Assembly: GCF_049243985.1 (NCBI RefSeq) | Contig: NC_135384.1 | Location: 13,264,501-13,328,500, forward strand | DNA from: Paroedura picta | Taxonomy: Eukaryota; Chordata; Lepidosauria; Squamata; Gekkonidae | Direction: 5' to 3' | Length of the DNA stretch: 64,000 nucleotides | Part shown: piece by piece, positions 23,061-34,200 of the stretch | Layout of the letters: the number at the start of each line of letters is the position of its first letter | How positions within the stretch are numbered: position 1 is the stretch's first letter | Made by a program: the position numbers and the translations under genes | Notes under the pieces: model-generated | What the model saw: only the letters and a program-made list of their open reading frames with translations | Told to the model about the DNA's origin: nothing | Database searches by the model: none

Positions 23061-23779
23061 ATGAAAAAGGTTATGAAAATTTATGGAAAAAGTTAGGAGG
23101 AGGCACGTTATTTGTCAAGAACTCAGCTTGAATCTTTTTTGTGGTGAATGCAAAAGTGGCGACCCTTCGTGACAAGAAAGGGTCCCTGTTAGAGAGCAAA
23201 GTCAGCGTTTATTGTCATATAGAACCATCATAGCATAAGGATAAGACACAAAATAAGACACAAAGGAGAATGAAAAATAGCTATTTTGGTTTAAAACACA
23301 AAAATTTCACTTAGCAAAACTCAGTAGCCACAATTGCCTTAGTACCTCAATCATTCTGAATATTCTCTCATTTTTTGTTAAGAAACAAGTCATCCAGTTA
23401 CTTGATCAATCGAGTTTGGGCCCTTTCTCTTTGCACAATGGCTAAAAATTCTGCTATGTGTTCTGTGACTTCAGAAGATATCACTACCACTAATCATTAT
23501 AAAGTTGAACTTGCTTGCAGTGAACTCACTCCAGTTCTGATTGGCCTGCCCTGGGGGTGTGCCACCAATAGAGACAGAGCACTCTGCCAATGAGGGCCAA
23601 TCAGCTCAAATAGAACTCTGCTAACGAGGTCAATGGTGTTAAGGCAATAGTGTGTTTGATTTTATAGGATTTGATTTTATCTGAGCCTTTGTGTAAAGCA
23701 TTTGGGTGTTTTATAAATTTAACACTCACTTTAACACTCTGTTCCCAAGAGGTCTGAATTCTAATTGGGTTCTATCCTG

Positions 23780-24057
23780 TTACCTGTAAAGGAATTATTA
23801 GCAATTTAGCTTTGTGAGGTCAATAATTTCCACCTGCAAAGGAATTAATAGTAACCTTGAAAGAGACAACACACTGTACATGCTGGGTGTCCATCTGCCC
23901 AGGCATACAGCCCAAATCACACCCATGCCAACACAATCACCACAAAATGACCCTGCTAACATCTACAACCACACAAAGAGCATCACTACACTACCCTTTC
24001 TTGCACCAACATCCTAGTGCCCGTTGCATTCTTGGATGCAACGGGCTTTGCCCCTAG
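23780..24057 (+). mobile_element. Helitron-like element, 3' end
   Basis: An 11-bp-arm hairpin, GCCCGTTGCAT at 24019-24029 and ATGCAACGGGC at 24036-24046, is followed after seven bases by terminal CTAG (24054-24057) and a host T. This is Helitron 3'-end architecture. The related end at 56607-56645 has the same plan and similar arm sequence. The 5' end is not resolved and the start given is a guess. Confidence 0.6.
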
Positions 24058-24388
24058 TAAATAAATAAATAGTGAGGATCCACATAGTGCATCTGAAACA
24101 GTGAACTCTAGTCCATGGAAACATATGTCGAAATAAATGTTGTTAGTCTTCATTTCACTTTGATATGCTGTCACTAAATGATATCACTAGAAAAAATGTG
24201 AATAGAATGCTATACGAGTGAATCCTTCCTCAGTTTTACAAGTGACAAGACTGTCTGATTACCAGCTAGGGTCTGCATTAAGGTCTGAAGTCACTGGTAA
24301 GTTATGATTTCGATTAAATATAAGATTGAAATATTATTCAGAATTTATTTCCACCATTACATGATTTTCTTGTCTTATGTGTATTTTT

Positions 24389-24668
24389 GCCTCTTGTGGC
24401 GCAGGGTGGTAAGGCAGCCGACATGCTGTCTGAAGCTTTGCCCATGAGGCTGGGAGTTCAATCCCAGCAGCCGGCTCAAGGTCGACTCAGCCTTCCATCC
24501 TTCTGAGGTCGGTAAAATGAGTACCCAGCTTGCTGGGGGGTAAAACGGTAATGACTGGGGAAGGGAATGGCAAACTACCCCGTATTGAGTCTGCCATGAA
24601 AACGCTAGAGGGCATCACCCCAAGGGTCAGACATGACTCGGTGCTTGCACAGAAGATACCTTTACCTT
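24389..24668 (+). repeat. Sauria-type tRNA-derived SINE, full length
   Basis: Same box A, box B and body as the copy at 4384, ending in ATACCTTTACCTTTA. An imperfect direct repeat (TATGTGTATTTTT / AATGTGTTTTT) flanks it. Confidence 0.88.
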
Positions 24669-25500
24669 TAATGTGTTTTTACCATTGTGCACTCTCTTTT
24701 TTAACCTAAAATTTGTATGACATGACATTTCAGTTAACTACCAAAACTCTTTCCACATGGCAGTCCCAGGTTTCTAAGAGCATCGATTCTCCATAATTGA
24801 GGGTTCAGAAAATAATGAAGGCACCCTGAACCCCAAGCTCATTATTGGATTTGTGCCTTTCACCTAAGCATGTCTTGTTCATGAGTGTATCATCATTCCA
24901 TCTGATGATTTTTGCAATCTAGACTGGCCGTTTAATGAATTGCTAATGATTTACTTTATTTACCGACCACTTTTTTCACTGAGACTCAAGGTGAACTACA
25001 TGTTACAAAACCATGTTTTTGCTTTCAGTAGCTTGCCAGTAGCACTCCGGCAGTGAGAATCACCCTGAAAACAATTTCCATATATTTCCCCTGATTATTT
25101 CTTCCTTTGTACCAATTAAGAACCAAACTCCAAGGATTTAGTGGAGGACAGCAATGTTTGGTGAGAGATTCTCCTCAAAGCAGTAGCCGAAAAAGCCAGC
25201 CACAGCTGTAGCCATGGAGCATGGATCACCACAATGAAGTGAGTAATTCTAATTTTTTTTGTCCCAACCCCTACAGTAGCCATTTCTCCCAAACTCAGTT
25301 TACCCTCAGTGAATTAAGTGTATGATACTAAGGATATCAGGGTTTCTATTGAAAGGGATCAAATCAGAGAAGTGTAATATAAGTAGCCTAGGAACTGCAC
25401 TGAAAAATGAACTGCTTGGCTATTAGCCATAAGATTTTGTCCTGCGGGTTCCATTCAATTTAATAATTTTTTTTAAAACCTCTTCAGATGCAGATGTAAC
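24669..25500. other. Upstream region of the 25.5-kb OR
   Basis: No gene or clear repeat. Just before the start codon a T-rich run ends in CTCTTCAG at about 25487, a plausible 5' UTR splice acceptor. A tiny frame ATGCAGATGTAA (25488-25499) precedes the predicted start and would be a three-codon upstream ORF if transcribed. Confidence 0.4.
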
Positions 25501-26457
25501 ATGATGACATACGGAAAAGGAAATTCAACACCTGTGACTGAATTCATCTTGGTTGGATTCCCCAATCCCTGGAAGATAGAGATCTTGCTTTTTCTGTTGT
25601 TCTTCTTCATTCTGGTAGCAACAATGATTGGAAATACCATCATCATAACCCTGATAGTTATTGATTACCGCTTACATTCTCCAATGTATTTCTTTCTGTG
25701 CAATTTGTCTTTCATTGAAATCCTTATTACTCTCACCATAGTACCAAAAATGATGGAGAACTTCATTCTAGAAAAGAAGAGCATCTCCTTCTATGGGTGT
25801 ATTGCTCAGTCATACTTCTATTTTTTATTTGGCACCTCTGAATATGTTCTACTGGCGATGATGTCCTGTGACCGAAACACAGCCATATGTTACCCACTTA
25901 GATACAACAGCATCATGAACAGGAAGATCTGTCTTTGTTTGGTTATAAGCTCTTGGATGAGTGGGTTCTTCTCCATTCTTGTTCCCACTGTGATGAAGTT
26001 GGGTTTATCTTACTGTGGTCCTAATGTGATAAATCACTTTTTCTGTGACAGTGCCCCTTTGCTCCACTTAGCCTGTTCTGACATCTGCCTAGTCGAGTTA
26101 ATTGACTTCATAGTTTCCCTACCCATTGTTCTGGGCTCTCTTTTCTTGACACTTATCTCTTATTTTTACATTATAAGCACCATTCTTCGTATCCCTTCTG
26201 CGACAGGGAGGCAGAAGGCCTTTTCCACTTGTGCTTCCCACTTCACAGTGGTTACCATTGGCTATGGAACCTCCATCTTCATCTATGTGAGACCTTCCCA
26301 AGCCAGCTCCATGAATCTTAACAAAATGGCTTCCTTAGTTACCACGGCAGTGACGCCTATGCTTAACCCAATCATATTCACTTTTAGAAATCGGAAAGTC
26401 CAAGAGGTATTCTGGGATTCAATTAACAAGTGCACAGGGAATAGACAAGGAGGTTGA
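25501..26457 (+). CDS. Olfactory receptor with altered DRY motif, 318 aa
   Basis: Complete single-exon OR. Hallmarks: sequon NST at residues 8-10; IGNTIIITLIVIDYRLHSPM in TM1-TM2; CGPNVINHFFCDSAPLLHL in loop 2; QKAFSTCASHFTVV into TM6; PMLNPIIFTFRN in TM7. The TM3 end reads MSCDRNTAICYPLRY, so the tyrosine of the D/E-R-Y motif is asparagine and the following residue is threonine where most ORs have M, L or V. The aspartate and arginine, which matter most for G-protein coupling, remain. Everything else is intact, so it may be functional or in early decay. Initiation could also occur at the second Met, one codon on. Loop 2 groups it with the 10.3/17.7-kb pair, but it lies on the opposite strand. 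Confidence 0.93.
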   Translation: MMTYGKGNSTPVTEFILVGFPNPWKIEILLFLLFFFILVATMIGNTIIITLIVIDYRLHSPMYFFLCNLSFIEILITLTIVPKMMENFILEKKSISFYGCIAQSYFYFLFGTSEYVLLAMMSCDRNTAICYPLRYNSIMNRKICLCLVISSWMSGFFSILVPTVMKLGLSYCGPNVINHFFCDSAPLLHLACSDICLVELIDFIVSLPIVLGSLFLTLISYFYIISTILRIPSATGRQKAFSTCASHFTVVTIGYGTSIFIYVRPSQASSMNLNKMASLVTTAVTPMLNPIIFTFRNRKVQEVFWDSINKCTGNRQGG

Positions 26458-28042
26458 ATTGAGTATACTTTTAAACTTTTTCCTACCCTTTCATCCTCAT
26501 TTTATCTTCTCAATAACCATGCAGTGTAAGTCAGGCTGAGAGACAATAACAAGTCCAAGGTCATCCCCTCAGTTTACATCTCACGAATGATCTGAGCCTT
26601 CCACAATACAATTAATTTTGCTACACTAAAGACAAAGGGAAATTCAACATTTCTTTCCTCCTCTTTTTAAAATGTCAAAAAACATAATTTTGGGGGGAAT
26701 TAAACAGGAGTATTATGACATCTTGAATAACAACATTTTATATGTTTCATAACCAAGAGCCCAGTGAGTGAATCCTCACTATTGAAAGGTTCACCTAGGA
26801 TGATGAGGGGTTGGGGGGAAACTGTGGGGTCAAGGGGGCATGAGGTGCAAGAAGCAAAGAATAACATCTAATGATGCAAAATTCAAATTTCCCCCCAAAA
26901 AGCACAGAGATCAGTAACTGTTATGCTAAACCTATAATGGGTGGGGTGTCATAGGTCTTGTAGTGAGGTACAAATTTATTCGAGACATTAACAATTCTCC
27001 ATCCTTAAATGTGAAGGTGAAAATATTATCTACAGTGAAGTAGATATAAAGGAACTGGACTGTAGTATGTACAGTCATGTACTATCCCGTTTTTACTGGA
27101 TTTTAGCTTTCTACTCCGCTCTCAATATTGATTATTGTATACCATGCCTTGGACAGTCTTCTGTTTGCATTGTTTTCTAATTTTGGTATGGTTTACTTTG
27201 CATGGTTACTGGATATCCTGTGCTCCCTGGTGGAATTTCCCTATTTATTTATATTCTGTGAAAAAGTTAGGCAAAAAAGAAAACGTATAAAATAAAGATG
27301 TGAATAAAGATGGAGAGACGTATACAACTGGGAGTTCTAAAACTAGAATTATTGATAAGATAGACAAAGCTTTAAAAAGGAGAGGAACTGTTATAGTAAT
27401 AGAATATTTAAAAAATGATTGTAAAGCAAAAATGATAGACAGAAAAATAATAAATACCTATACAATCAAGGAAGAGTGGTTTTACTTTCCAATAAAGTAA
27501 TTATGGAGTTAATTCCTTTCAAATAAACTGTGACTTAATTGTAATTAAACAAACAGAAAAATCAAGTTATGCCCAACTTAATTTTGGGAATCTGGAGAAA
27601 CTTTCTTTTAACGGAGTCTCAGATAATTTTTTTTGTTCATCAGAAAAACATGTTTTCAGCGTTATGTGGCTCAAAGACAGAAATAGACCAGGGGGAATTG
27701 TGTCTTTCCTGAAATTATCTTAAGGACTATCTAGAAAGAGTGACTAGTGGTTACCTGCAAATCTCAATAACAAAGTGCATCACCAGGCCCATCAGAGAGA
27801 CTTTTTCAAGAGCTCTGTGGGTGGATCTATAAATATATTCTCTGTGTATGTCTTTTTTTAACAGAAGTCTTTGCTTGAGGCAGACAGACTTGTGTCTGCT
27901 CTTATCATTGGTTAATCATTGCCAGGAGATTCAGACATCTGCTTCACACAGAATCTTCCAAGACCTGAGAGTGAAGAACATCTGATTCAAATTGAGCACA
28001 GGGATTTCTCTGATGTCAGGGGGAAAGTTCCCAGGACTCAGG
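26458..28042. other. Spacer between OR and V2R-A
   Basis: No gene is seen. A 66-codon AT-rich frame at 27300-27500 has no recognisable protein. V2R-A begins at 28043; its promoter would lie here, but no motif can be assigned with confidence. Confidence 0.4.
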
Positions 28043-28266
28043 ATGGCCTTTTTGCTACTGCTGCTACAGCTTCTCCTCAAGCCTTCCTGTGTCTGTGAAC
28101 GATCTGATAACAAACAATGCATGCTTGCCAAACCTTTTCTTTATCAGCACAAACACTATATTCCAGGAGAGTACATGATCGGTGGTATCCTCTCCTATAC
28201 AACATATGAGTTTGGCAGTCAGAATTTCACTCTGTTTCCGGAACCGATTTTTGAGGTTTTTGCTTC
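28043..28266 (+). CDS. V2R-A exon 1 (signal peptide and start of ligand domain)
   Basis: 224 nt. It encodes the signal peptide and the [11 protein letters not shown] segment. The donor is TTC|GTAAGT, identical in position to V2R-B, leaving phase 2. Confidence 0.92.
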
Positions 28267-31200
28267 GTAAGTAGAGGTTTCATTTAATTAATGCACATTA
28301 ACTTAATCACTCACATTATTTTTCATATAGGACTCTTTGGGGTAAGCCATGATGTCATTTCCTTGAATGTTGGAGAAGCTGCTTAAATTTAGAGAGGCAA
28401 ATTATACAGAAAGCCATGCTTATCCACGTTCCAATCTACGTATGTAGGACTTCTTAGAGACAACAGTGGGTTTTAGCTAAGGTGACCAGATTGTCCCACT
28501 TTTGGAGGGACATCTGGGGGCACCTGGCAAATTGTACTTATGTTGAAATTAAAAATATATATATTACAATACTATTTTTGCATTCTATGCGTTCTATGAA
28601 ACTTTGTTGCTCCATATAGACCAAATTTTTAATCAAGAATCCCCCCGGTCAATGGTGTCCCACTTTACCAATGTTTAAATCTGGTCACCTTAGTTTTAGC
28701 CTAAGACTCAGCTGCGTGTTGAGTCTTCTTTGAAAGCAAGGAGTATTTCCACAGATCCACCAATCTGCAGTGAGATATATGAAGAATGTGTTGCTTTTGT
28801 TTGAAGTTCCTTTTATGAGCTCCTCCCTGCCCCCTAAGAATTTCCATATGTTGCAAGTCACTTCAAACTTCTTTAAGAACATTTTAGAAGCCAGTACTTT
28901 GAAAGGAGAAACAGAAGTATAGATATTATCTAACCTTCCATACAGATTGGAATCGGAATACTATGGCCAGCAGGTTGTGATTAGCCTTTCATGAAAGTTA
29001 AATTAATACTGACTTCCAAAGATGAAAAGGATCATGTGAAGTCATTCATTTAACTGTTGATCTGGCTTCCTAAGGTACCAGAACACCATTACTAATAGTA
29101 ATGGAGCTGGGACCTGAGATATGGCTCCATATAAGTGAAAGAATTTTTCAGATAGTGAAATAGGCAGGAGAGTGGTCCTTTTGACCACTCACAGTTACGA
29201 TGCTGAGGATCATGAGAGCTGCATGGACTAAACCACTGTAGGATAATAGATTGAGGCAAGGAATTAGGAGATATTGAGAAAAAATGTGATAGATTTCATC
29301 TTTCTTTAATAATTACAGCTTCATGCGTAAGAACCACCAGCATCTCCTGGCTTTCCTGTTTTCAGTGAATGAGATCAATAGAAATCTTCATCTCTTGCCC
29401 AATATGACCTTGGGCTTCCACATATTTGAAAATTACTGTAACCCTCAGATTACTTATCAGCAGACCATGAACCTACTTTCCTCTGAGCATGCCAGAATCC
29501 CTAACTACAAATGTGATACCGAGAACCATCCATGGGCCATCGTTGGGGGACTGACCTCTGAAACCTCAAGTATATTGGCAACTCTTTTGAACCTCTACAA
29601 GTTCCCACAGGTACATGGTCATGATGGATGTTTTTGAAGAGAAATACCTCTCTCCTTTCTATGGAATTCTACAACAGCTGTCCTAGAAATGTACTTTTAA
29701 ACATGTAATTCCTGTGAAGTGTGAAGTTGTGAAGAGAGCCAGCTTGGTTTGGTGGTTAGGAGTCCGGACTTCTAATTTGGCAAGCCAGGTTTGATTCTAC
29801 ACTCCCCCACATGCAACCAGCTTGGTGACCTTGGGCTTGCCACAGCACTCATAGAGCAGTAATACTAGGGCTCTCTCAGCCTCACCTACCTCACAGTGTG
29901 TCTGATGTGGGGAGAGGAAAGGGAAGGCGATTGTAAGCTGCTTTGAGACTCCTTCGGGTAGGGAAAAGCTGCATATAAGAACCAATTCTTCTCCTCCTTC
30001 TCCTTCTCCTTCTCCTTCTCCTTCTCCTTCTCCTTCTCCTTCTCCTTCTCCTTCTCCTTCTCCTTCTCCTTCTCCTTCTCCTTCTCCTCCTTCTCCTTCT
30101 CCTCCTCCTCCTCCTCCTCCTCCTTCTTGTCATGGAATTGCCAGGTTTGGGATACAGCTATGACTTCTTTGATAAAGAACAGATGGATTCCATGCCTACC
30201 ATGGTGTAGTTTGGTGTAGAGCCAGTTTGGTGTAGTGGTTAGGAGTGCGGACTTCTAATCTGGCATGCCGGGTTCGATTCTGCGCTCCCCCACATGCAAC
30301 CAGCTGGGTGACCTTGGGCTCGCCACAGCACTGATAAAACTGTTCTGACTGAGCAGTAATATCAGGGCTCTCTCAGCCTCACCCACCCCACAGGGTGTCT
30401 ATTGTGGGGAGAGGAATGGGAAGGCGACTGTAAGCCGCTTTGAGCCTCCTTCGGGTAGGGAAAAGCGGCATATAAGAACCAACTCTTCTTCTTCTTCTTC
30501 TACCATAACCAGCCAACTGCAGCTGAGCTATCAGATGAGGACTTACAGATAAAGGCATATGTAAAAGTTCAGAGTCAGCTAAGTGACCTATCTCCTGCAG
30601 GATTCCTGGTTCCACAACAATAATGTTGGCACAGGTTTAGAGGGAATTCACAAGCTGAATGTAGGCCATCACATCTCAGATTTCAGTACTTGCAATCAGT
30701 TGCATAGGGACAAGCCTCAATAGAGGAGATATGAAGCAGCTGTCATGGGCATGATGGGTAGGACTCAAAGCATAAAAGGATGAGGGCAGAGTCCTCCAGC
30801 ATGACTTCAACTTGGGCCCTGAGAGATTAACTTGCTGCTGCCCTGCCAACAAAAGTGCGTTTAGTCAAGGCTATGGTATTCCCAGTTGCAATGTATGGCT
30901 GTGAAAGTTGGACCATAAGGAAGGCTGAGCGTCAAAGAATTGTGGCTTTTGAACTCTGGTGCTGGAGAAGACTCTTGTGAGTCTCTTGGACTGCAAGGCA
31001 AACAAACCGGTCAGTCCTAGAGGAGATCAGCCCTGACTGCTCCTTAGAAGGCTAGATCCTGAAGATGAAACTCAAATACTTTGGCCACCTCATGAGAAGG
31101 AAGGACTTCCTGGAGAAGAGCCTAATTCTGGGAGCGATCAAGGGCAAAAGAAGAAGGGGACGACAGAGAATGAGGTGGCTGGATGGAGTCACTGAAGCAG

Positions 31201-34200
31201 TAGGTGCAAACTTAAATGGACTCCGGGGAATGGTAGAGGACAGGAAGGCCTGGAGGATCATTGTCCATGGGGTCACGATGGGTCGGACATGACTTCGCAC
31301 CTAACAACAACAACAAAATTATTCAAAGAAACTGAAAAGACACCACAAAGACACTAGTAGCTTATTCTTCTTAATAGTAATCAAACCAAATGTTTTAAAA
31401 TAAATATATAGTCTTAATGAATATATGTGATGTTATTAGCATGCTCTCTACATCTCCTTTTTTTCCAGCTCACTTACGGCTTTTTGTCAGCTGAACTGAG
31501 TGATACGACTCAATATCCTTTTATTTACCAGATGATCCCCAAACAAAATCTTCAATGTTCAGCACTCGTTCAGTTGCTCTTGCATTTTCAATGGAACTGG
31601 ATTGGGCTCCTAGTTTTTGAAGGTGACGATGGAGATACCTTTTTGAAGACTATTTCACCCATGTTCACACAGTTTGGCATTTGTATTTCTACCACCTTAA
31701 GACTACGTGATAGGGACTATGATATTTTGCAATACAAATATTTCTCATCGCTGGACCAGGAAGTTATGGAGAGGCTTAGCAAAAGTAATACCAATGTTAG
31801 TATCATCTATGGACAGTCACATCATATCTTACCTGGGGGCTTTATGCCTAGTGGGAAAGTTTGGATTACACCAACTCAGTGGGATTTCACTTCCGGATAT
31901 ATTTCAGTCAAATTTCATGGTGCTTTGTCCTTGGCCATCCAGTATAGGGAGGTTCCAGGATTCAAGAAATTTCTCCTGAATCTGGATATTCAGTCTCTTG
32001 AGGGAGACTGCATTATCCAGAATTTTTGGCAAATAATATTTGATTGTTGGACAACCATATGCAGTTTACGCGATTTCTTTCCCTCTATGTGTACTGGCCT
32101 GGAGAATTTAGAAGACCTGCCTAGAAATGTGTTTGAAATGGACATGTCTATCTACAGCTACAGTATCTATAATGCCGTCTATGCAGTGGCACATGCTGTG
32201 CATACCATGTATTCATCAAGCTCCAGAAGACATAAAGCTGTGAGGAATGGAGACAGACTAAACATTCTGAATATGCAACCTTGGGAGGTAATAATCTTCT
32301 CTCGAATGTATAGACCCATAGTCTCTGTTTAAGCACTGAGATGAATTATAGAACATTCTTGGAATATATTACTTTGCAAAGAGATTGCTTCTGGACATTA
32401 CAGATCTATATATTTAGGAGATAATGTTCTCCTTCAGATAATGAAGACCGATAGTCTATATATGCTATATATATGCACTACTAACAGTAATGGCAAATAT
32501 TTCTGCATGTATTGTATATGTAGTTATGCCATGTAAGTTCTTAAAGAACTGATCAATGTTCTGCTCATTTAATGTTTGCGGAGGTATTTCATAACACATT
32601 CAATTTGTGTACATCCTTTGGAGTTTATAGAATCCAGTGCTATATATGGAGAGAATCTTCTCTGATTTAAAAAATATATAAAGCCTGAGCCCCCCCCCCC
32701 CATGGAACCCAGTACATAAATTCATTAGCTATTGCATTCTTGATAGAGTTGGGTTCTATAGCTCACTTTTCACTACCAAAAGGCTAGTGTCTTTTCTTCC
32801 TCCCCTCACAACAGGTACCCGTGAGGTCAGCGAGGCTTATAGGCCAACAAAACTGCTCAAGTGAGAACAGAACTCAGCTGTGACTAGCCCAAGGTTACCC
32901 AATGGAGTGGGGAATCAGATCCAGTTCTCCAGATTAGAGCCTCCCCTCTCTTAACCACTCCACCACACATGCTCTTTTGATTATGGACTGTGTTCCTATG
33001 CTGACAATATTTTTATTCTGGCAAAAAAAAATTATTAGCTTGCATCTTCATATCATACGCATGATCTATTTTTAATCTCTGGGATCTTCTCCTTATGTCT
33101 AGCTGCATCCTTATTTGAAAAATCTCTATTTCAACAATAGCGCAGGAGATGAAGTGTCCTTTAATGAACAGAGAGGTTTGGAAACAAGATATGATATTAT
33201 CAACTGGATCATATTAACAGACAATAAGCCCAGTAGAGTCAGAATTGGAACAGTGAACCGACTGGATTCTTCTAGTGTGGAGCTTAACATTCCCAAAGGC
33301 AACATTCAATGGCCGACCAGATTTAATCAGGTGATGACAAACTGTCTGTTTCAACAGAATTGTGGGCTCATCCATGAAAATATCCTCAAGAGTGTAGCCG
33401 TCTAGGTCTGAAGCATCAAGACACATTGAGATCCAAAGGCAATTTTAAGATCAACCAAGATTTATGGAATAAAGTTTTGTTGGTCTTAAAGATGCCACTG
33501 GAATCTCAGTGTGTTATCAAAATACTCTTACCATTTCCGATGCTAGGTATAACAAGCTGAACTTCTCCTCTCCTTGGATTGTCAATCACAGCAAGCCACC
33601 AATCACAGCACAACAGTTCTTTTGTGGACTGAAAATTTCTCCCTCCCCCCTCCTGCGCAAAATTAATTATTGTTTTTTAAAAAGTCAATTCCACATTGCT
33701 ATGCTGTAATGCCACAATACAGAAGCATTTTAATATAAATAAACACTGGCCCATTGCTATGCAGGAATGCCAGAATGATTCCCCACCCAAACACTTCTGT
33801 AATTATTGTCCTTTTTAAGTTTATTTCTGTCTGGGTGAATTTCTGAGATGCTGAACAAGGTAACTGAACCCCAAAAGGACATATTGTGCTAATGGTTGGT
33901 TTTAAAACAAGGTGCTCAGACTCCTGGGAGAAGGCTGCTGGATCATTCGCCCCCCCCCCCCATCATTCCCAGCTCATTTCCCACCTCCCAAAAATAATAA
34001 AAAAAAACGGGCTGTATTTTGTCTGACTGATCTCAATGAAGGTTTACTGTTGTTCTGTATCATGGACCACACCATAAAAAAAAATACAAAAAACATTACT
34101 CAGAGCAGGAAATGGAGTGGGGAAGGTAGGTGCAAGGGTGGGACAAACATGGTCTTATTCCCGGTTGCTCACTGGTTGCTCATGAGTGGTTTGCACTATT

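Larger units (their letters stand above)
16390..23720. repeat. Segmental duplication, copy 2 (carries the 17.7-kb OR)
   Basis: Partner of 9480-15320, with the same order and orientation of blocks. It is about 1.5 kb longer because of insertions not shared with copy 1: an L2 3' end (16893-17380), a SINE (17384-17664), CR1 pieces and a hAT MITE (19.1-20.4 kb). Confidence 0.7.

Noticed and set aside
27300-27500. 66-codon AT-rich frame upstream of V2R-A
   Set aside because: Composition-driven, no family recognised.
27992-28042. Upstream in-frame ATGs of V2R-A exon 1 (27992, 28013)
   Set aside because: They add a hydrophilic stretch before the signal peptide and have no match in V2R-B; 28043 has better context.
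29891-30133. Poly-arginine open frame
   Set aside because: Translation of the CTTCTC microsatellite.
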